A stretch of 23,500 nucleotides of DNA from the IMG/VR virus record IMGVR_UViG_3300030119_000557, positions 1-23,500 of that record; one strand, written 5' to 3'. A model generated the notes under the pieces. The model saw only the letters and a list, made by a program, of their open reading frames with translations, was not told where the DNA came from and did not search any database. The translations under genes were made by a program, and so were the position numbers. Source of the stretch: a virus. Positions 1-6,623 of this stretch are shown piece by piece (within the stretch, counting starts at the first letter, position 1; every line of letters begins with the position of its first letter).

Positions 1-315
1 ACAGACCCACAACAGTTTCAGATAGCATTCGATAATGCAGTAGCTACAGCTGTAGCTGAAATTACTGAGAGTTTAGTAGTAGGTGAAATGCAAGCACAAG
101 CAAATAAACAAGATCCATTAGTTAGAATTAAGCAACAAGAGGTAGACTTAAGAGCTATGGATATGCAAAGAAAAGAAAATGAGGTAAGATTTAAACAAGA
201 CCAAGAAAATCAAAGACAAGCTAATAAATTAAACTTAGAGTATGATAGATTAGCACAACAAGATGAACAATCTGATAAAAGATTGGATATCGCAGAGAGG
301 AAGTTAGAAAAATAA
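1..315 (+). CDS. C-terminal end of probable portal protein (5' partial)
   Basis: The reading frame is open from the first base of the window, so this is the last 104 residues of a gene that begins upstream. The segment is almost entirely charged and glutamine-rich alpha-helix, with a KQQEVDLRAMDMQRKENE stretch near residue 44 that looks like a long coiled coil. In marine podovirus-like phages such a tail commonly ends the P22-type portal protein, the ring through which DNA enters and leaves the head. The position, upstream of chaperonin, scaffold and capsid genes, fits this. The identification is by pattern and context; a separate coiled-coil virion protein is possible. Its stop overlaps the next start (TAATG). 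Confidence 0.55.
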   Translation, partial: TDPQQFQIAFDNAVATAVAEITESLVVGEMQAQANKQDPLVRIKQQEVDLRAMDMQRKENEVRFKQDQENQRQANKLNLEYDRLAQQDEQSDKRLDIAERKLEK

Positions 316-515
316 TGGTTGCAAGATATTTTTTAGGAGTAGCATTTAAATTAGGTGATCCAATCGTCAAAGGTGCAACTAAAAAATTTAATAAACTATT
401 AAAAAAAGAATATAACGAAAACAGAGCTGCGGGTTTAAGCTCATCATCTGCACATAAAGAGGCAGCAAAAACAGTTAATAAACAATTAAAAGAATTCCCA
501 GATCTAAAGGATTGA
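315..515 (+). CDS. Small basic protein of unknown function
   Basis: Not recognised. The 66-residue product starts at an ATG overlapping the previous stop by one base, so it is probably translated by coupling. A short hydrophobic start (VARYFLGVAF) is followed by a lysine-rich helix and a KEAAKTVNKQLKEF segment near the C-terminus. There is no clear membrane span. It belongs to the run of small basic proteins between portal and head genes. Overlap with neighbours and phage-like composition make it a believable gene; no function can be assigned. Confidence 0.6.
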   Translation: MVARYFLGVAFKLGDPIVKGATKKFNKLLKKEYNENRAAGLSSSSAHKEAAKTVNKQLKEFPDLKD

Positions 516-516
516 T

Positions 517-849
517 ATGATTAGATTATTATTAACATCTGGTAAAGTTTTACTTACTTCGAATAAAAGTAAAATCAAAGATGCTTTAGCTAAAGGAGCT
601 AAAAAAATTACAAAAAAACAATCAGACAAAATCCTAAAAACAGATAAAGGTATTGGTAAAACTGTAGGAAAATTTTTGCAAAAAGATGAAAAGGTTATGC
701 AAGTTCCTATGGCAACAAGAGAACAGATGAGAAAAATCAGAAAAAATATTGGAGAGAGTGTAAAAGATTTCATGAGTAAAAATATTAAAAAGAAAAAAGG
801 TGGTGTAGTCACTTACAAAAAAGGAGGCTTTACATATGCCATTAAATAA
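517..849 (+). CDS. Lysine-rich small protein, unknown function
   Basis: Not recognised by name. The 110-residue product is extremely basic, with lysine tracts throughout (AKGAKKITKKQ near residue 27; KNIKKKKGG near 89) and no cysteine. An AAGGA sequence a few bases upstream of the ATG is a reasonable ribosome-binding site. Its last 14 bases overlap the next gene, whose own strong AAAGGAGG lies inside this one. Strong positive charge would suit nucleic-acid contact or packaging inside the head, but that is inference. The reading frame on the opposite strand here is a shadow produced by A-rich codons. Confidence 0.65.
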   Translation: MIRLLLTSGKVLLTSNKSKIKDALAKGAKKITKKQSDKILKTDKGIGKTVGKFLQKDEKVMQVPMATREQMRKIRKNIGESVKDFMSKNIKKKKGGVVTYKKGGFTYAIK

Positions 850-1135
850 AAAAGGTAAAAAAATTATGTCCGCCATGAGAGAGCAATATGGTGATGAAGC
901 TGAAGCAGTATTCTATGCATCAAAAAATAAAGGAACAATCTCAGGTGTAGAGAAAAAACGTAGAGGAGGAAGTCTAAGTGGCGGAAAAGAATTTGGACCT
1001 CCACCAGAAAGAGGACCAAACCCACAAGGACTCAAAGGGGGTGGTTGTCCACATAGAGAAGTGGGGGCAAGATCCGATATCAAAGGAATCTCTTCAATCC
1101 AAACCAGTGGCAAAAAATTTATCGGAGTCAGATAA
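836..1135 (+). CDS. Conserved small phage protein (MPLNKKGKKIM type)
   Basis: The 99-residue product begins MPLNKKGKKIMSAMREQYG and has an FYASKNKGTISGVEKK segment, a pattern I recognise from many uncultured marine phage genomes, always without known function. The second half is proline/glycine-rich (GPPPERGPNPQGLKGGGCPHRE, residues about 54-75) and ends SGKKFIGVR, also typical of such proteins. So the frame appears intact to its stop at 1133-1135. AAAGGAGG at 821-828 is an excellent ribosome-binding site for the ATG at 836. Its last 158 bases are also open in the frame of the following homing endonuclease, which is unusual. Confidence 0.8.
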   Translation: MPLNKKGKKIMSAMREQYGDEAEAVFYASKNKGTISGVEKKRRGGSLSGGKEFGPPPERGPNPQGLKGGGCPHREVGARSDIKGISSIQTSGKKFIGVR

Positions 1136-1514
1136 AGAAGCATATTACGCTGGTATTATTGATGGTGAGGGTTACATAAGTTACGAAACTACAAGACGGA
1201 AGGGAAACGTCAAATATCAGATTCCATCAATCTCAGTCGAAATGTCAGATTTAGATGTGGTTCAAAACATACACAGTTTTTTCAAATGTGGTTCAGTATT
1301 CACTATAAAACCAAGAATGAATCACCACAAATTTACTTATAGATGGCGTGCTCGAGGTAAAGCAGCAGTAAACATATTTTTTAAAATATATAGTTTTTTA
1401 TCGTTGCGAAGAAAAAATAAAATCGATATGGTGCTAAAAATGTACATTGATAATTTAAATCACAATGAAAAATATCGTAAACTTAACAAAGTATTGGAGG
1501 AAAAATGTGGCTAA
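978..1514 (+). CDS. Freestanding LAGLIDADG homing endonuclease
   Basis: A site-specific DNA endonuclease of the single-motif LAGLIDADG type, which normally acts as a homodimer and spreads its own gene into uninfected alleles. The diagnostic YYAGIIDGEGYIS lies at residues 56-68 (bases 1143 onward). It is followed by the usual beta-strand pattern (SISVEMSDLDVVQNI) and a YRWRARGKAAVNIF segment typical of these phage enzymes. The start is uncertain: GTG at 978 has a near-perfect AGAGGAGGA at 962-970, but the domain itself begins just after the neighbouring stop at 1135, and a GTG at 1107 would give a compact enzyme. About 50 N-terminal residues overlap the upstream gene in another frame. The gene ends ten bases inside the next one. 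Confidence 0.85.
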   Translation: MAEKNLDLHQKEDQTHKDSKGVVVHIEKWGQDPISKESLQSKPVAKNLSESDKEAYYAGIIDGEGYISYETTRRKGNVKYQIPSISVEMSDLDVVQNIHSFFKCGSVFTIKPRMNHHKFTYRWRARGKAAVNIFFKIYSFLSLRRKNKIDMVLKMYIDNLNHNEKYRKLNKVLEEKCG

Positions 1515-1888
1515 GTGCAATTAAAGTTGCGGTCCAAGCTGGTTCAAAAATATATGCGAATCGTCAAAAGGCTAAAATGGCAATGTCAGAAGCTCAACTA
1601 CTTCATGCTGAACGTCAAGCTCGAGGTGAGGAGGCCTACCAGGGCAAACTTCTTGAAGCTAGACAATCAGACTGGAAAGATGAATTCGTATTGTTAATTT
1701 TAAGTGCCCCGATTGCGGTGCTTGCCTGGGCAGTGATATCAGACGACCCGTCTGCTATGGAAAAGGTAAAAATCTTTTTCGAACATTTCCAGTCGCTCCC
1801 ATCATGGTTCACAAATTTGTGGATTCTTGTGGTTGCGAGCATATTTGGAATAAAGGGTACACAAATATTTAGAAACGGTAAAAAATAA
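1505..1888 (+). CDS. Two-helix membrane protein, holin candidate
   Basis: The 127-residue product has an amphipathic, alanine-rich N-terminal helix (residues 1-55, KIYANRQKAKMAMSEAQLLHA). Two membrane segments follow, at about 61-78 (FVLLILSAPIAVLAWAVI) and 102-118 (FTNLWILVVASIFGIKG), with a basic C-terminus. Proteins of this layout recur in marine phage genomes and have been suggested as holins, which open the inner membrane at lysis. The endolysin is 6.5 kb away, so context does not prove this; a membrane-active virion protein ejected with DNA is an alternative. A GGAGG just before the ATG (1497-1501) is the ribosome-binding site and lies within the endonuclease gene's end. Confidence 0.6.
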   Translation: MWLSAIKVAVQAGSKIYANRQKAKMAMSEAQLLHAERQARGEEAYQGKLLEARQSDWKDEFVLLILSAPIAVLAWAVISDDPSAMEKVKIFFEHFQSLPSWFTNLWILVVASIFGIKGTQIFRNGKK

Positions 1889-2070
1889 TGGATCTTGAAA
1901 CATTAGATCTAATTAAAAAACTTCTAAATAAAAGACTTGATAATGTTAAAACTAACCTTATCTATAATGTTGACGATGAAAAACAATTAATGTATCATCG
2001 TGGACAAATCAAATCCATGGAGGATTTGCAGCAAGACATTAAGGACTTGCTAAAAAAACAGGAGCTATAA
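1888..2070 (+). CDS. Short coiled-coil protein
   Basis: Not recognised. The 60-residue product is predicted helical almost throughout (LDLIKKLLNKRLDNV; SMEDLQQDIKDLLKKQEL) with a tyrosine/histidine-containing middle (LMYHRGQIKS). It shares one base with the stop of the membrane protein upstream (TAATG) and one with the start of the co-chaperonin downstream, so it is embedded in a tightly coupled operon. Size and helicity suggest a small assembly partner, but no function can be assigned. Confidence 0.6.
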   Translation: MDLETLDLIKKLLNKRLDNVKTNLIYNVDDEKQLMYHRGQIKSMEDLQQDIKDLLKKQEL

Positions 2071-2519
2071 TGACAACAAAGTCCACGGAGCAACCGAAAC
2101 GGACAGGAGGTCTTGAGAAAGCTTATAAGAATCAAGAAGAAGTCTCAAAGGTCTTAGACGAACAATCAATAGACAAAAAACTTTTAGATAGATTACCTAA
2201 TCCAACTGGATATAGGTTATTGGTATTGCCTTATGCAGGACCTAAAAAAACTAAAGGTGGTTTGATATTGGCTGATACAACTCATGACACAATACAAATG
2301 ACAACAGTTTGTGGGTTGGTGTTAAAGATGGGACCTCTTTGTTACAGAGACAAAGAAAAGTTTCCTTTTGGAAAGTGGTGCGAAGAAAGACAATGGGTCA
2401 TTTTCGGCAGATATGCCGGCTCTAGATTCAAAATTGAAGGTGGGGAAGTTAGAATCCTTAACGATGATGAAATCATCGCTCAGATAAATAACCCTGCTGA
2501 TATTTTGCACGCTTACTAG
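2070..2519 (+). CDS. GroES-like co-chaperonin
   Basis: A phage version of the 10-kDa co-chaperonin that caps GroEL. The GroES fold covers residues about 42-137: LPNPTGYRLLVLPY opens it, a mobile loop KTKGGLILAD (60-69) matches the GroES GGIVL-type GroEL-binding loop, and a GRYAGSRFKIEGGEVRIL strand pair closes it. An N-terminal extension of about 40 residues and a CYRDKEKFPFGKWCEERQW insertion make it longer (149) than bacterial GroES (about 97). T4 gp31 is a known precedent: a phage co-chaperonin needed to fold the capsid protein. Its location immediately upstream of scaffold and capsid genes suggests the same job. Confident on fold, inferred on substrate. Confidence 0.88.
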   Translation: MTTKSTEQPKRTGGLEKAYKNQEEVSKVLDEQSIDKKLLDRLPNPTGYRLLVLPYAGPKKTKGGLILADTTHDTIQMTTVCGLVLKMGPLCYRDKEKFPFGKWCEERQWVIFGRYAGSRFKIEGGEVRILNDDEIIAQINNPADILHAY

Positions 2520-2528
2520 GAGGAAAAA

Positions 2529-3533
2529 ATGGCGGATGAAAACCAAACACCTCAAAATGAGGTGGACTTAGACACTGATGGAGTCAATGAAGAAACTATC
2601 GATGTCAATCAAAAACAAGCAGAACCTGATCCAACACATCTCCCAAAAGAGAATGTTGACTTAGGATATACTGATATTTCAAAACCTGCAGAAGAAAAAG
2701 AAGCAAAGGTAGAAGAAAAACCAGTAGAAGAAAAAGTTGAAAAGCCTGCACAAAAAACAGAAACTGACAACTTAACAAAAAAAACTTCTGATTATCAGAA
2801 AAGAATCAATGAACTTGTGTTCAAGCAAAAAGAAGCTGAGCGTAGAGAACAAGCTGCATTAAAGTATGCTAAAGGTCTCAAAAAAAAGTTTGCTGATTTA
2901 GAAAAGACATCAGAAGAAACTAGCACCAACTATCTCAAAGAATATGACGCAAGAGTAGATTCTGAAACAGAAAAAACAAAGAAAATGTTGAAGGAAGCTA
3001 TTGAGGCACAAGATTCAGATAAGATAGCTGAAGCTAATGCTGCAATCGCTAAGCTAGCTGTAGAAAAAGAAAAAGTAAATGTTTCTATGTCTGCAAAAAA
3101 AGCAAAAGCGGAAGCAGCAAAAACCGACAAAGCTGAAGAGTCTAATGAAACAGAGGCAACACCACCGCCAGTCAGCGAAAAAGCGACTGATTGGGCGACG
3201 AGGAATCCGTGGTTTGGCACTGATGAAGTTATGACAGGTGCAGCGATGTCCATTCATCAGCAGTTAATCAACCAGGGGGTTGTTTCTGATACAGATGAAT
3301 ATTATAATAACATTAACAAACGTATGAAGGAGTATTTCCCTCAGAAATTTGCCCAAGATACGACGGAAGAGAAAAAGACACAAGCTAGCCGACCCGTCCA
3401 AAACGTAGCTTCTGTTAGTCGTAGACAAGGAGGACGCAAGTCTGTGAAACTCACCAAATCACAGGTAGTAATCGCTAAGAAATTAGGGGTGCCTTTAGAG
3501 GAATACGCTAAATACGTGAAGGAGGCAGAATAA
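2529..3533 (+). CDS. Probable head scaffolding protein
   Basis: A 334-residue, highly charged, low-complexity protein. It has an acidic N-terminus (residues 1-75, many Glu/Pro), a long coiled coil (about 80-205, including KRINELVFKQKEAERREQAA), and a linker rich in Thr/Pro. A small folded C-terminal region (about 218-272, DWATRNPWFGTDEVMTGAA) precedes a basic end, VKLTKSQVVIAKKLGVPLEE. This order, acid/coiled-coil then basic C-terminal capsid-binding helix, is characteristic of phage scaffolds that organise the capsid shell and then leave. It sits between the co-chaperonin and the capsid genes, with a strong AGGAGG ribosome-binding site at 2519-2524. No protease domain is visible. Confidence 0.78.
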   Translation: MADENQTPQNEVDLDTDGVNEETIDVNQKQAEPDPTHLPKENVDLGYTDISKPAEEKEAKVEEKPVEEKVEKPAQKTETDNLTKKTSDYQKRINELVFKQKEAERREQAALKYAKGLKKKFADLEKTSEETSTNYLKEYDARVDSETEKTKKMLKEAIEAQDSDKIAEANAAIAKLAVEKEKVNVSMSAKKAKAEAAKTDKAEESNETEATPPPVSEKATDWATRNPWFGTDEVMTGAAMSIHQQLINQGVVSDTDEYYNNINKRMKEYFPQKFAQDTTEEKKTQASRPVQNVASVSRRQGGRKSVKLTKSQVVIAKKLGVPLEEYAKYVKEAE

Positions 3534-3534
3534 T

Positions 3535-4005
3535 ATGACAAGTAAAATGAGAACTTCACGCCAGTCCACGACTAGAAGTAAGGAAGCTAGACGTAAAGAA
3601 TGGACTCCATCTTCCAGTTTAGATGCACCACCCGCACCTAACGGCTTTTCGCATCGTTGGATAAGATTAGCCACATCCGGTTTTGATGATACATCGAATG
3701 TATCAAGGAAACTAAGAGAGGGATGGGAATTTGTTAGAGCCGATACACTTTTAAGTGAAATTGGTGAAAACGATTTTCCTGTCATCGCTGAAGGAAAACA
3801 CACGGGTATCATCGGGATTGGAGGCCTTGCGTTGGCAAGGATACCGACAGAGATTTTAGAGTCTCGTGCCGAGTACTTCAAAGGAATTACTCAGGATCGA
3901 ATAGATGCGTTAGACCAAGATCTTATGAAGGAACAACACCCGGACATGCCAATCAATGTTGAGAGGCAGTCCAAAGTAACCTTTGGAGGTGGCCGTAAAA
4001 GTTAA
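3535..4005 (+). CDS. Conserved head-region protein of unknown function
   Basis: The 156-residue product has a basic, serine-rich N-terminus, then NGFSHRWIRLATSGFDDTSN (36-55) and REGWEFVRAD. A GIIGIGGLALARIP segment follows, then a C-terminal helix (ITQDRIDALDQDLM). I recognise the NGFSHRWIR/REGWEFV combination as recurring beside capsid genes in marine phages, without a proven role. The gene starts one base after the scaffold stop, with GGAGG upstream. Possible roles include head decoration, portal-capsid joining or internal protein; none can be chosen from sequence. Confidence 0.7.
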   Translation: MTSKMRTSRQSTTRSKEARRKEWTPSSSLDAPPAPNGFSHRWIRLATSGFDDTSNVSRKLREGWEFVRADTLLSEIGENDFPVIAEGKHTGIIGIGGLALARIPTEILESRAEYFKGITQDRIDALDQDLMKEQHPDMPINVERQSKVTFGGGRKS

Positions 4006-4040
4006 TTTATTAACGTTTACTACCGACAAGGTTGGTTAAT
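4001..4040 (+). promoter_or_regulatory. Palindromic leader before the capsid-associated gene
   Basis: GTTAAT-TT-ATTAAC at 4001-4014 is a perfect inverted repeat that starts inside the preceding stop region, and a third GTTAAT copy lies at 4035-4040. Between them, ACCGAC-AAG-GTTGGT (4022-4036) can fold into a short stem with one wobble pair. There is no T-run, so this is not a normal terminator. It may be an operator, an mRNA processing site or chance in AT-rich sequence. Confidence 0.3.
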
Positions 4041-4066
4041 TAAAACTATAATAGGAGAAAAAACAT

Positions 4067-4642
4067 ATGGCAAACGTAACCGAAAAGTTTGGTCTAAGAC
4101 CATACAGAAAACTAGACGGTACTCCATTAGTTGGTGCTCAGAATAGATATACAATTGCAAGTAACCATACGACTGCAATTTTCCAAGGTGATTTGGTAAT
4201 CCCAACAACTGCAGGAAATATTGACAGACATACGGCAAACAACTCAGCAGCTGTTATCGGAGTATTCAATGGATGTTTTTATACAGACCCTACAACGAAA
4301 AAACCGACCTTTAGAAATAGTTATCCAGGATCAATCGTAGCAAGTGATATTACAGCATTTGTTGTCGATGACCCAGATGCTGTTTTCTTAATGGATGCGG
4401 ACGCAACTTTCGCTAGAGCGGACTTGTATCAAAACTACTCAGTATCAACAGGTGGTGGAAACACAACAACAGGTATTTCTGAAGTGCAACTAGATGTATC
4501 TGTATCAGGAACAAATGCATCGTTTGTAATCCAAGCGATCGACATTTCTCAGGATCCAGACAATAGTGACACTGCAAACCCAAATGCTAACATTCTTGTA
4601 AGAATCAATAAGCATTTCTACAGAAATGGAACAGGAGTATAA
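4067..4642 (+). CDS. Probable capsid-associated (decoration-like) protein
   Basis: A 191-residue, cysteine-poor, Thr/Asn/Asp-rich protein with alternating beta-type hydrophobics and the opening MANVTEKFGLRPYRKLDGTP. Its C-terminus (NANILVRINKHFYRNGTGV) looks like a closing beta-strand. It lies directly before the major capsid gene with only a few bases between them and has a strong TAGGAG ribosome-binding site after an AT-rich leader, so high expression is likely. Small beta-rich proteins in this place in tailed phages often decorate or stabilise the capsid. The assignment rests on composition and position only; no catalytic motif is seen. Confidence 0.6.
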   Translation: MANVTEKFGLRPYRKLDGTPLVGAQNRYTIASNHTTAIFQGDLVIPTTAGNIDRHTANNSAAVIGVFNGCFYTDPTTKKPTFRNSYPGSIVASDITAFVVDDPDAVFLMDADATFARADLYQNYSVSTGGGNTTTGISEVQLDVSVSGTNASFVIQAIDISQDPDNSDTANPNANILVRINKHFYRNGTGV

Positions 4643-4645
4643 TTT

Positions 4646-5554
4646 ATGGCAATATCACGTAGTCAACTAGTTAAAGAACTAGAGCCAGGATTGAACGCCT
4701 TGTTCGGCCTGGAATATAACAGGTACGAAAATCAACACGCAGAGATTTTCGCTACTGAAACATCTGACAGAGCTTTTGAAGAAGAAGTAATGTTAAGTGG
4801 TTTCGCTTCTGCACCAACTAAACAAGAAGGTGCTGGAGTAGTGTTCGATCAAGCTAATGAAACATTCACAGCTAGATATACACACGAAACAATCGCTTTA
4901 GCATTCGCTATCACAGAAGAAGCGATCGAAGATAACCTATACGACAGACTTGCAGCTAGATACACTAGAGCACTTGCAAGATCTATGTCTAACACGAAGC
5001 AAGTAAAAGCAGCTAACATTCTAAACAATGCTGAAAATGCAGCTAACCCTGGTGGAGATGGTCAACCGTTAATATCGAATGCCCACCCATTAGCAACAGG
5101 CGGTACATTCAGTAACGTATTAGCAACTGCAGCTGACTTGAACGAAACTTCTCTTGAGCAATCGTTGATTGATATCTCAGGATTCGTCGATGAAAGAGGC
5201 TTAAAAATAGCATCTCAGGGTGTAAAAATGATAATTCCAAAAGAATTACAATTTACAGCTGAGAGAATTATGAAGTCTCCACAAAGAACGAGCACTGCAG
5301 ATAATGACATTAACGCAGTCGTTTCAATGGGAATGGTACCTCAAGGTTACAGAGTGAATAACTTTTTAACTGATACAGATGCCTTCTTCTTGATGACGGA
5401 TGTGCCTAATGGCTTCAAAATGTTCGTAAGAGCACCAATCAAAACTGCAATGGAAGGTGACTTCGATACTGGTAACGTTAGATTTAAAGCTAGAGAAAGA
5501 TACTCATTTGGATTCTCAGATCCAAGATGTGTATTTGGTAACGGTAAGTTATAA
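4646..5554 (+). CDS. Major capsid protein, HK97 fold, Mu gpT-like
   Basis: The shell-forming subunit. The 302 residues begin MAISRSQLVKELEPGLNALF and include YTHETIALAFAITEEAIEDN (about 78-97), the conserved helix-strand region of the Mu-like head subunit (gpT) family. After that come LISNAHPLATGG (about 141-152) and a C-terminal FKARERYSFGFSDPRCVF. Length matches that family (about 300), and there is no N-terminal delta domain, in keeping with a separate scaffold gene. It follows the decoration-like gene by three bases and is followed at once by hairpins and a strong terminator, as expected for the most abundant product. Fold family is inferred from these patterns rather than from an alignment. 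Confidence 0.85.
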   Translation: MAISRSQLVKELEPGLNALFGLEYNRYENQHAEIFATETSDRAFEEEVMLSGFASAPTKQEGAGVVFDQANETFTARYTHETIALAFAITEEAIEDNLYDRLAARYTRALARSMSNTKQVKAANILNNAENAANPGGDGQPLISNAHPLATGGTFSNVLATAADLNETSLEQSLIDISGFVDERGLKIASQGVKMIIPKELQFTAERIMKSPQRTSTADNDINAVVSMGMVPQGYRVNNFLTDTDAFFLMTDVPNGFKMFVRAPIKTAMEGDFDTGNVRFKARERYSFGFSDPRCVFGNGKL

Positions 5555-5560
5555 TCTAGC

Positions 5561-5581
5561 AAATACTAACTTATAGTATTT
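5561..5581 (+). repeat. AT-rich hairpin just after the capsid gene
   Basis: AAATACTA at 5561-5568 is perfectly complementary to TAGTATTT at 5574-5581, with a five-base loop. It stands six bases before the GC-rich terminator stem. Tandem 3' hairpins can protect abundant mRNA from exonucleases; that role is inferred here. Confidence 0.5.
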
Positions 5582-5586
5582 CATTT

Positions 5587-5617
5587 AAGGGGCGGTGTTC
5601 ACATCGCCCCTTTTTTT
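5587..5617 (+). terminator. Strong intrinsic terminator after the capsid gene
   Basis: AAGGGGCG (5587-5594) pairs with CGCCCCTT (5605-5612) around a ten-base loop, and the transcript continues with seven T (5611-5617). This is a textbook rho-independent terminator and the clearest in the window. It separates the head operon from the next transcription unit. Confidence 0.9.
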
Positions 5618-5626
5618 ATGTATAAT
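5598..5626 (+). promoter_or_regulatory. Sigma70-like promoter interlaced with the terminator
   Basis: TTCACA at 5598-5603 (one mismatch from TTGACA) is separated by exactly 17 bases from a perfect TATAAT at 5621-5626. The -35 element lies in the terminator loop and the spacer carries the T-run. Predicted start is near 5633, about 78 bases before the 5711 gene. It would restart transcription by host polymerase after the capsid gene; activity is untested. Confidence 0.5.
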
Positions 5627-5660
5627 ACAAATAACCTAGATAAAATTATCTGCAGACTGG

Positions 5661-5703
5661 CTAGGCAGACGCTATAGAGACTGCAGAGTAAAACTATAGG
5701 AGA
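5661..5703 (+). promoter_or_regulatory. Possible phage-type RNA polymerase promoter and leader
   Basis: GACGCTATAGAGA at 5668-5680, preceded by TAGG at 5662-5665, resembles the SP6/T7 class of single-subunit polymerase promoters (SP6 core GACACTATAGAAG). A second ACTATAGGAGA at 5693-5703 also carries the ribosome-binding site of the next gene. A flanking inverted repeat, TCTGCAG (5649-5655) with CTGCAGA (5681-5687), could fold the leader. No phage polymerase gene is visible in the window, so this is tentative. Confidence 0.3.
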
Positions 5704-5710
5704 AAATATT

Positions 5711-6247
5711 ATGGCAAATACTACATTCGATGGTCCAGTTAGATCGAGAAATGGTTTTCAATCTATTGGTCCAGGAGCTACAATAGCTCTTACTGCAGCA
5801 ACAGACTTATCTGTTGCAACACACGCAGGCAGAGTTTGCACGATGGATCCAGTTGGAAGTCCAACTGCGATAACTCTTCCATCAATCGTTGCTACCGCTG
5901 ATGGTGGCTCGGCTGGTCCAGGAAGTGATCCAAATAACGCTAATACTATTGGAACAACTTTTGAAATTCTTTTCATTGATGAGTTCACTGGAACTATATC
6001 AACTGATGGAACAGATAAATTTATTGGTTCAGTAATGGTAGGTGTTGATGACGGATCAAAAAAAGCTTTCGTGCCTGCAGCAGCTAATGATGTTGTAAAC
6101 TTAAACGGAGAAGCTGGAGCTGGTAACGCTACTAAAGGTGGTTTAATTGGTTCAAGAATTAAATTTACAGCTGTAGCAGCAAATCAGTATATGGTAGAAG
6201 GTTTATTAATTGGTGACGGAACAATCGTTACACCATTTGGTAACTAA
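5711..6247 (+). CDS. Probable virion structural protein
   Basis: The 178-residue product begins MANTTFDGPVRSRNGFQSIG, an opening I recognise from conserved structural proteins encoded next to the capsid gene in marine phages. The rest is Ala/Thr/Gly/Asp-rich beta structure with short turns (FEILFIDEFTGTISTDGTDK; FIGSVMVGVDDGS) and no catalytic motif. It is the first gene after the capsid terminator and has its own leader, promoter elements and a TAGGAG ribosome-binding site, implying separate and strong expression. A head or tail decoration role is plausible. It is followed by a UUCG-capped hairpin. Confidence 0.65.
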   Translation: MANTTFDGPVRSRNGFQSIGPGATIALTAATDLSVATHAGRVCTMDPVGSPTAITLPSIVATADGGSAGPGSDPNNANTIGTTFEILFIDEFTGTISTDGTDKFIGSVMVGVDDGSKKAFVPAAANDVVNLNGEAGAGNATKGGLIGSRIKFTAVAANQYMVEGLLIGDGTIVTPFGN

Positions 6248-6256
6248 TAATTAAAC

Positions 6257-6276
6257 GGTGCTCCTTCGGGAGCACC
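6257..6276 (+). other. UUCG tetraloop hairpin without a T-run
   Basis: GGTGCTCC (6257-6264) and GGAGCACC (6269-6276) form a perfect eight-pair stem closed by the extra-stable C(UUCG)G tetraloop. The following bases are AAATTAAGG, so U-tract release is not expected on this strand. It may stabilise the upstream mRNA's 3' end or mark an RNase processing site between the 5711 and 6296 genes. Confidence 0.75.
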
Positions 6277-6295
6277 AAATTAAGGAGAAAAAATT

Positions 6296-6586
6296 ATGGG
6301 TGGATCAAGTTTTTCATCAGACCAGTCGAGTGCTCATGCTACGGCTACCGCACAAATGGTGCCTACGACTAAGAGAGCAAGATTGACTTCAATACAAGCT
6401 AAAGGAAATTCAGCTAGTGGTTCTATCATCTTTAAAAGTGGCGGAGCTTCTGGCACTACGATAGCTACATATTTATTCGGAGAAGAGGGATTAGATATGT
6501 ATCTTCCAGGAAATGGAATTTTATTTGTTGAAGGTATTCATGCTACTATTGGTGGTACTGGTGGAGTAACAATAACATTCACGTAA
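6296..6586 (+). CDS. Small beta-rich protein, probably structural
   Basis: Not recognised by name. The 96-residue product is Gly/Ser/Thr-rich with clear alternating strands: RARLTSIQAKGNSASGSII, then GLDMYLPGNGILFVEG, ending GVTITFT. There is no signal peptide, membrane segment or cysteine. An AAGGAGA ribosome-binding site lies eight bases upstream of the ATG, immediately after the UUCG hairpin. A small jelly-roll or decoration-type virion protein is the most natural reading. Confidence 0.6.
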   Translation: MGGSSFSSDQSSAHATATAQMVPTTKRARLTSIQAKGNSASGSIIFKSGGASGTTIATYLFGEEGLDMYLPGNGILFVEGIHATIGGTGGVTITFT

Positions 6587-6623
6587 GATGAAAAATGGCC
6601 GATTAGAAATTATGGGCTATAAA

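Noticed and set aside
1515-1697. 60-codon frame inside the holin-like gene
   Set aside because: A shifted frame within a gene having clear membrane helices and a better ribosome-binding site.
2930-3253. 107-codon minus-strand frame inside the scaffold gene
   Set aside because: Alternating Ser/Phe/Ala pattern comes from reading Lys/Glu/Ala codons backwards; the plus frame has clear scaffold features.
3495-3881. 128-codon minus-strand frame opposite the head-region gene
   Set aside because: It crosses the boundary of two plus genes and shows no recognisable motif or ribosome-binding site.
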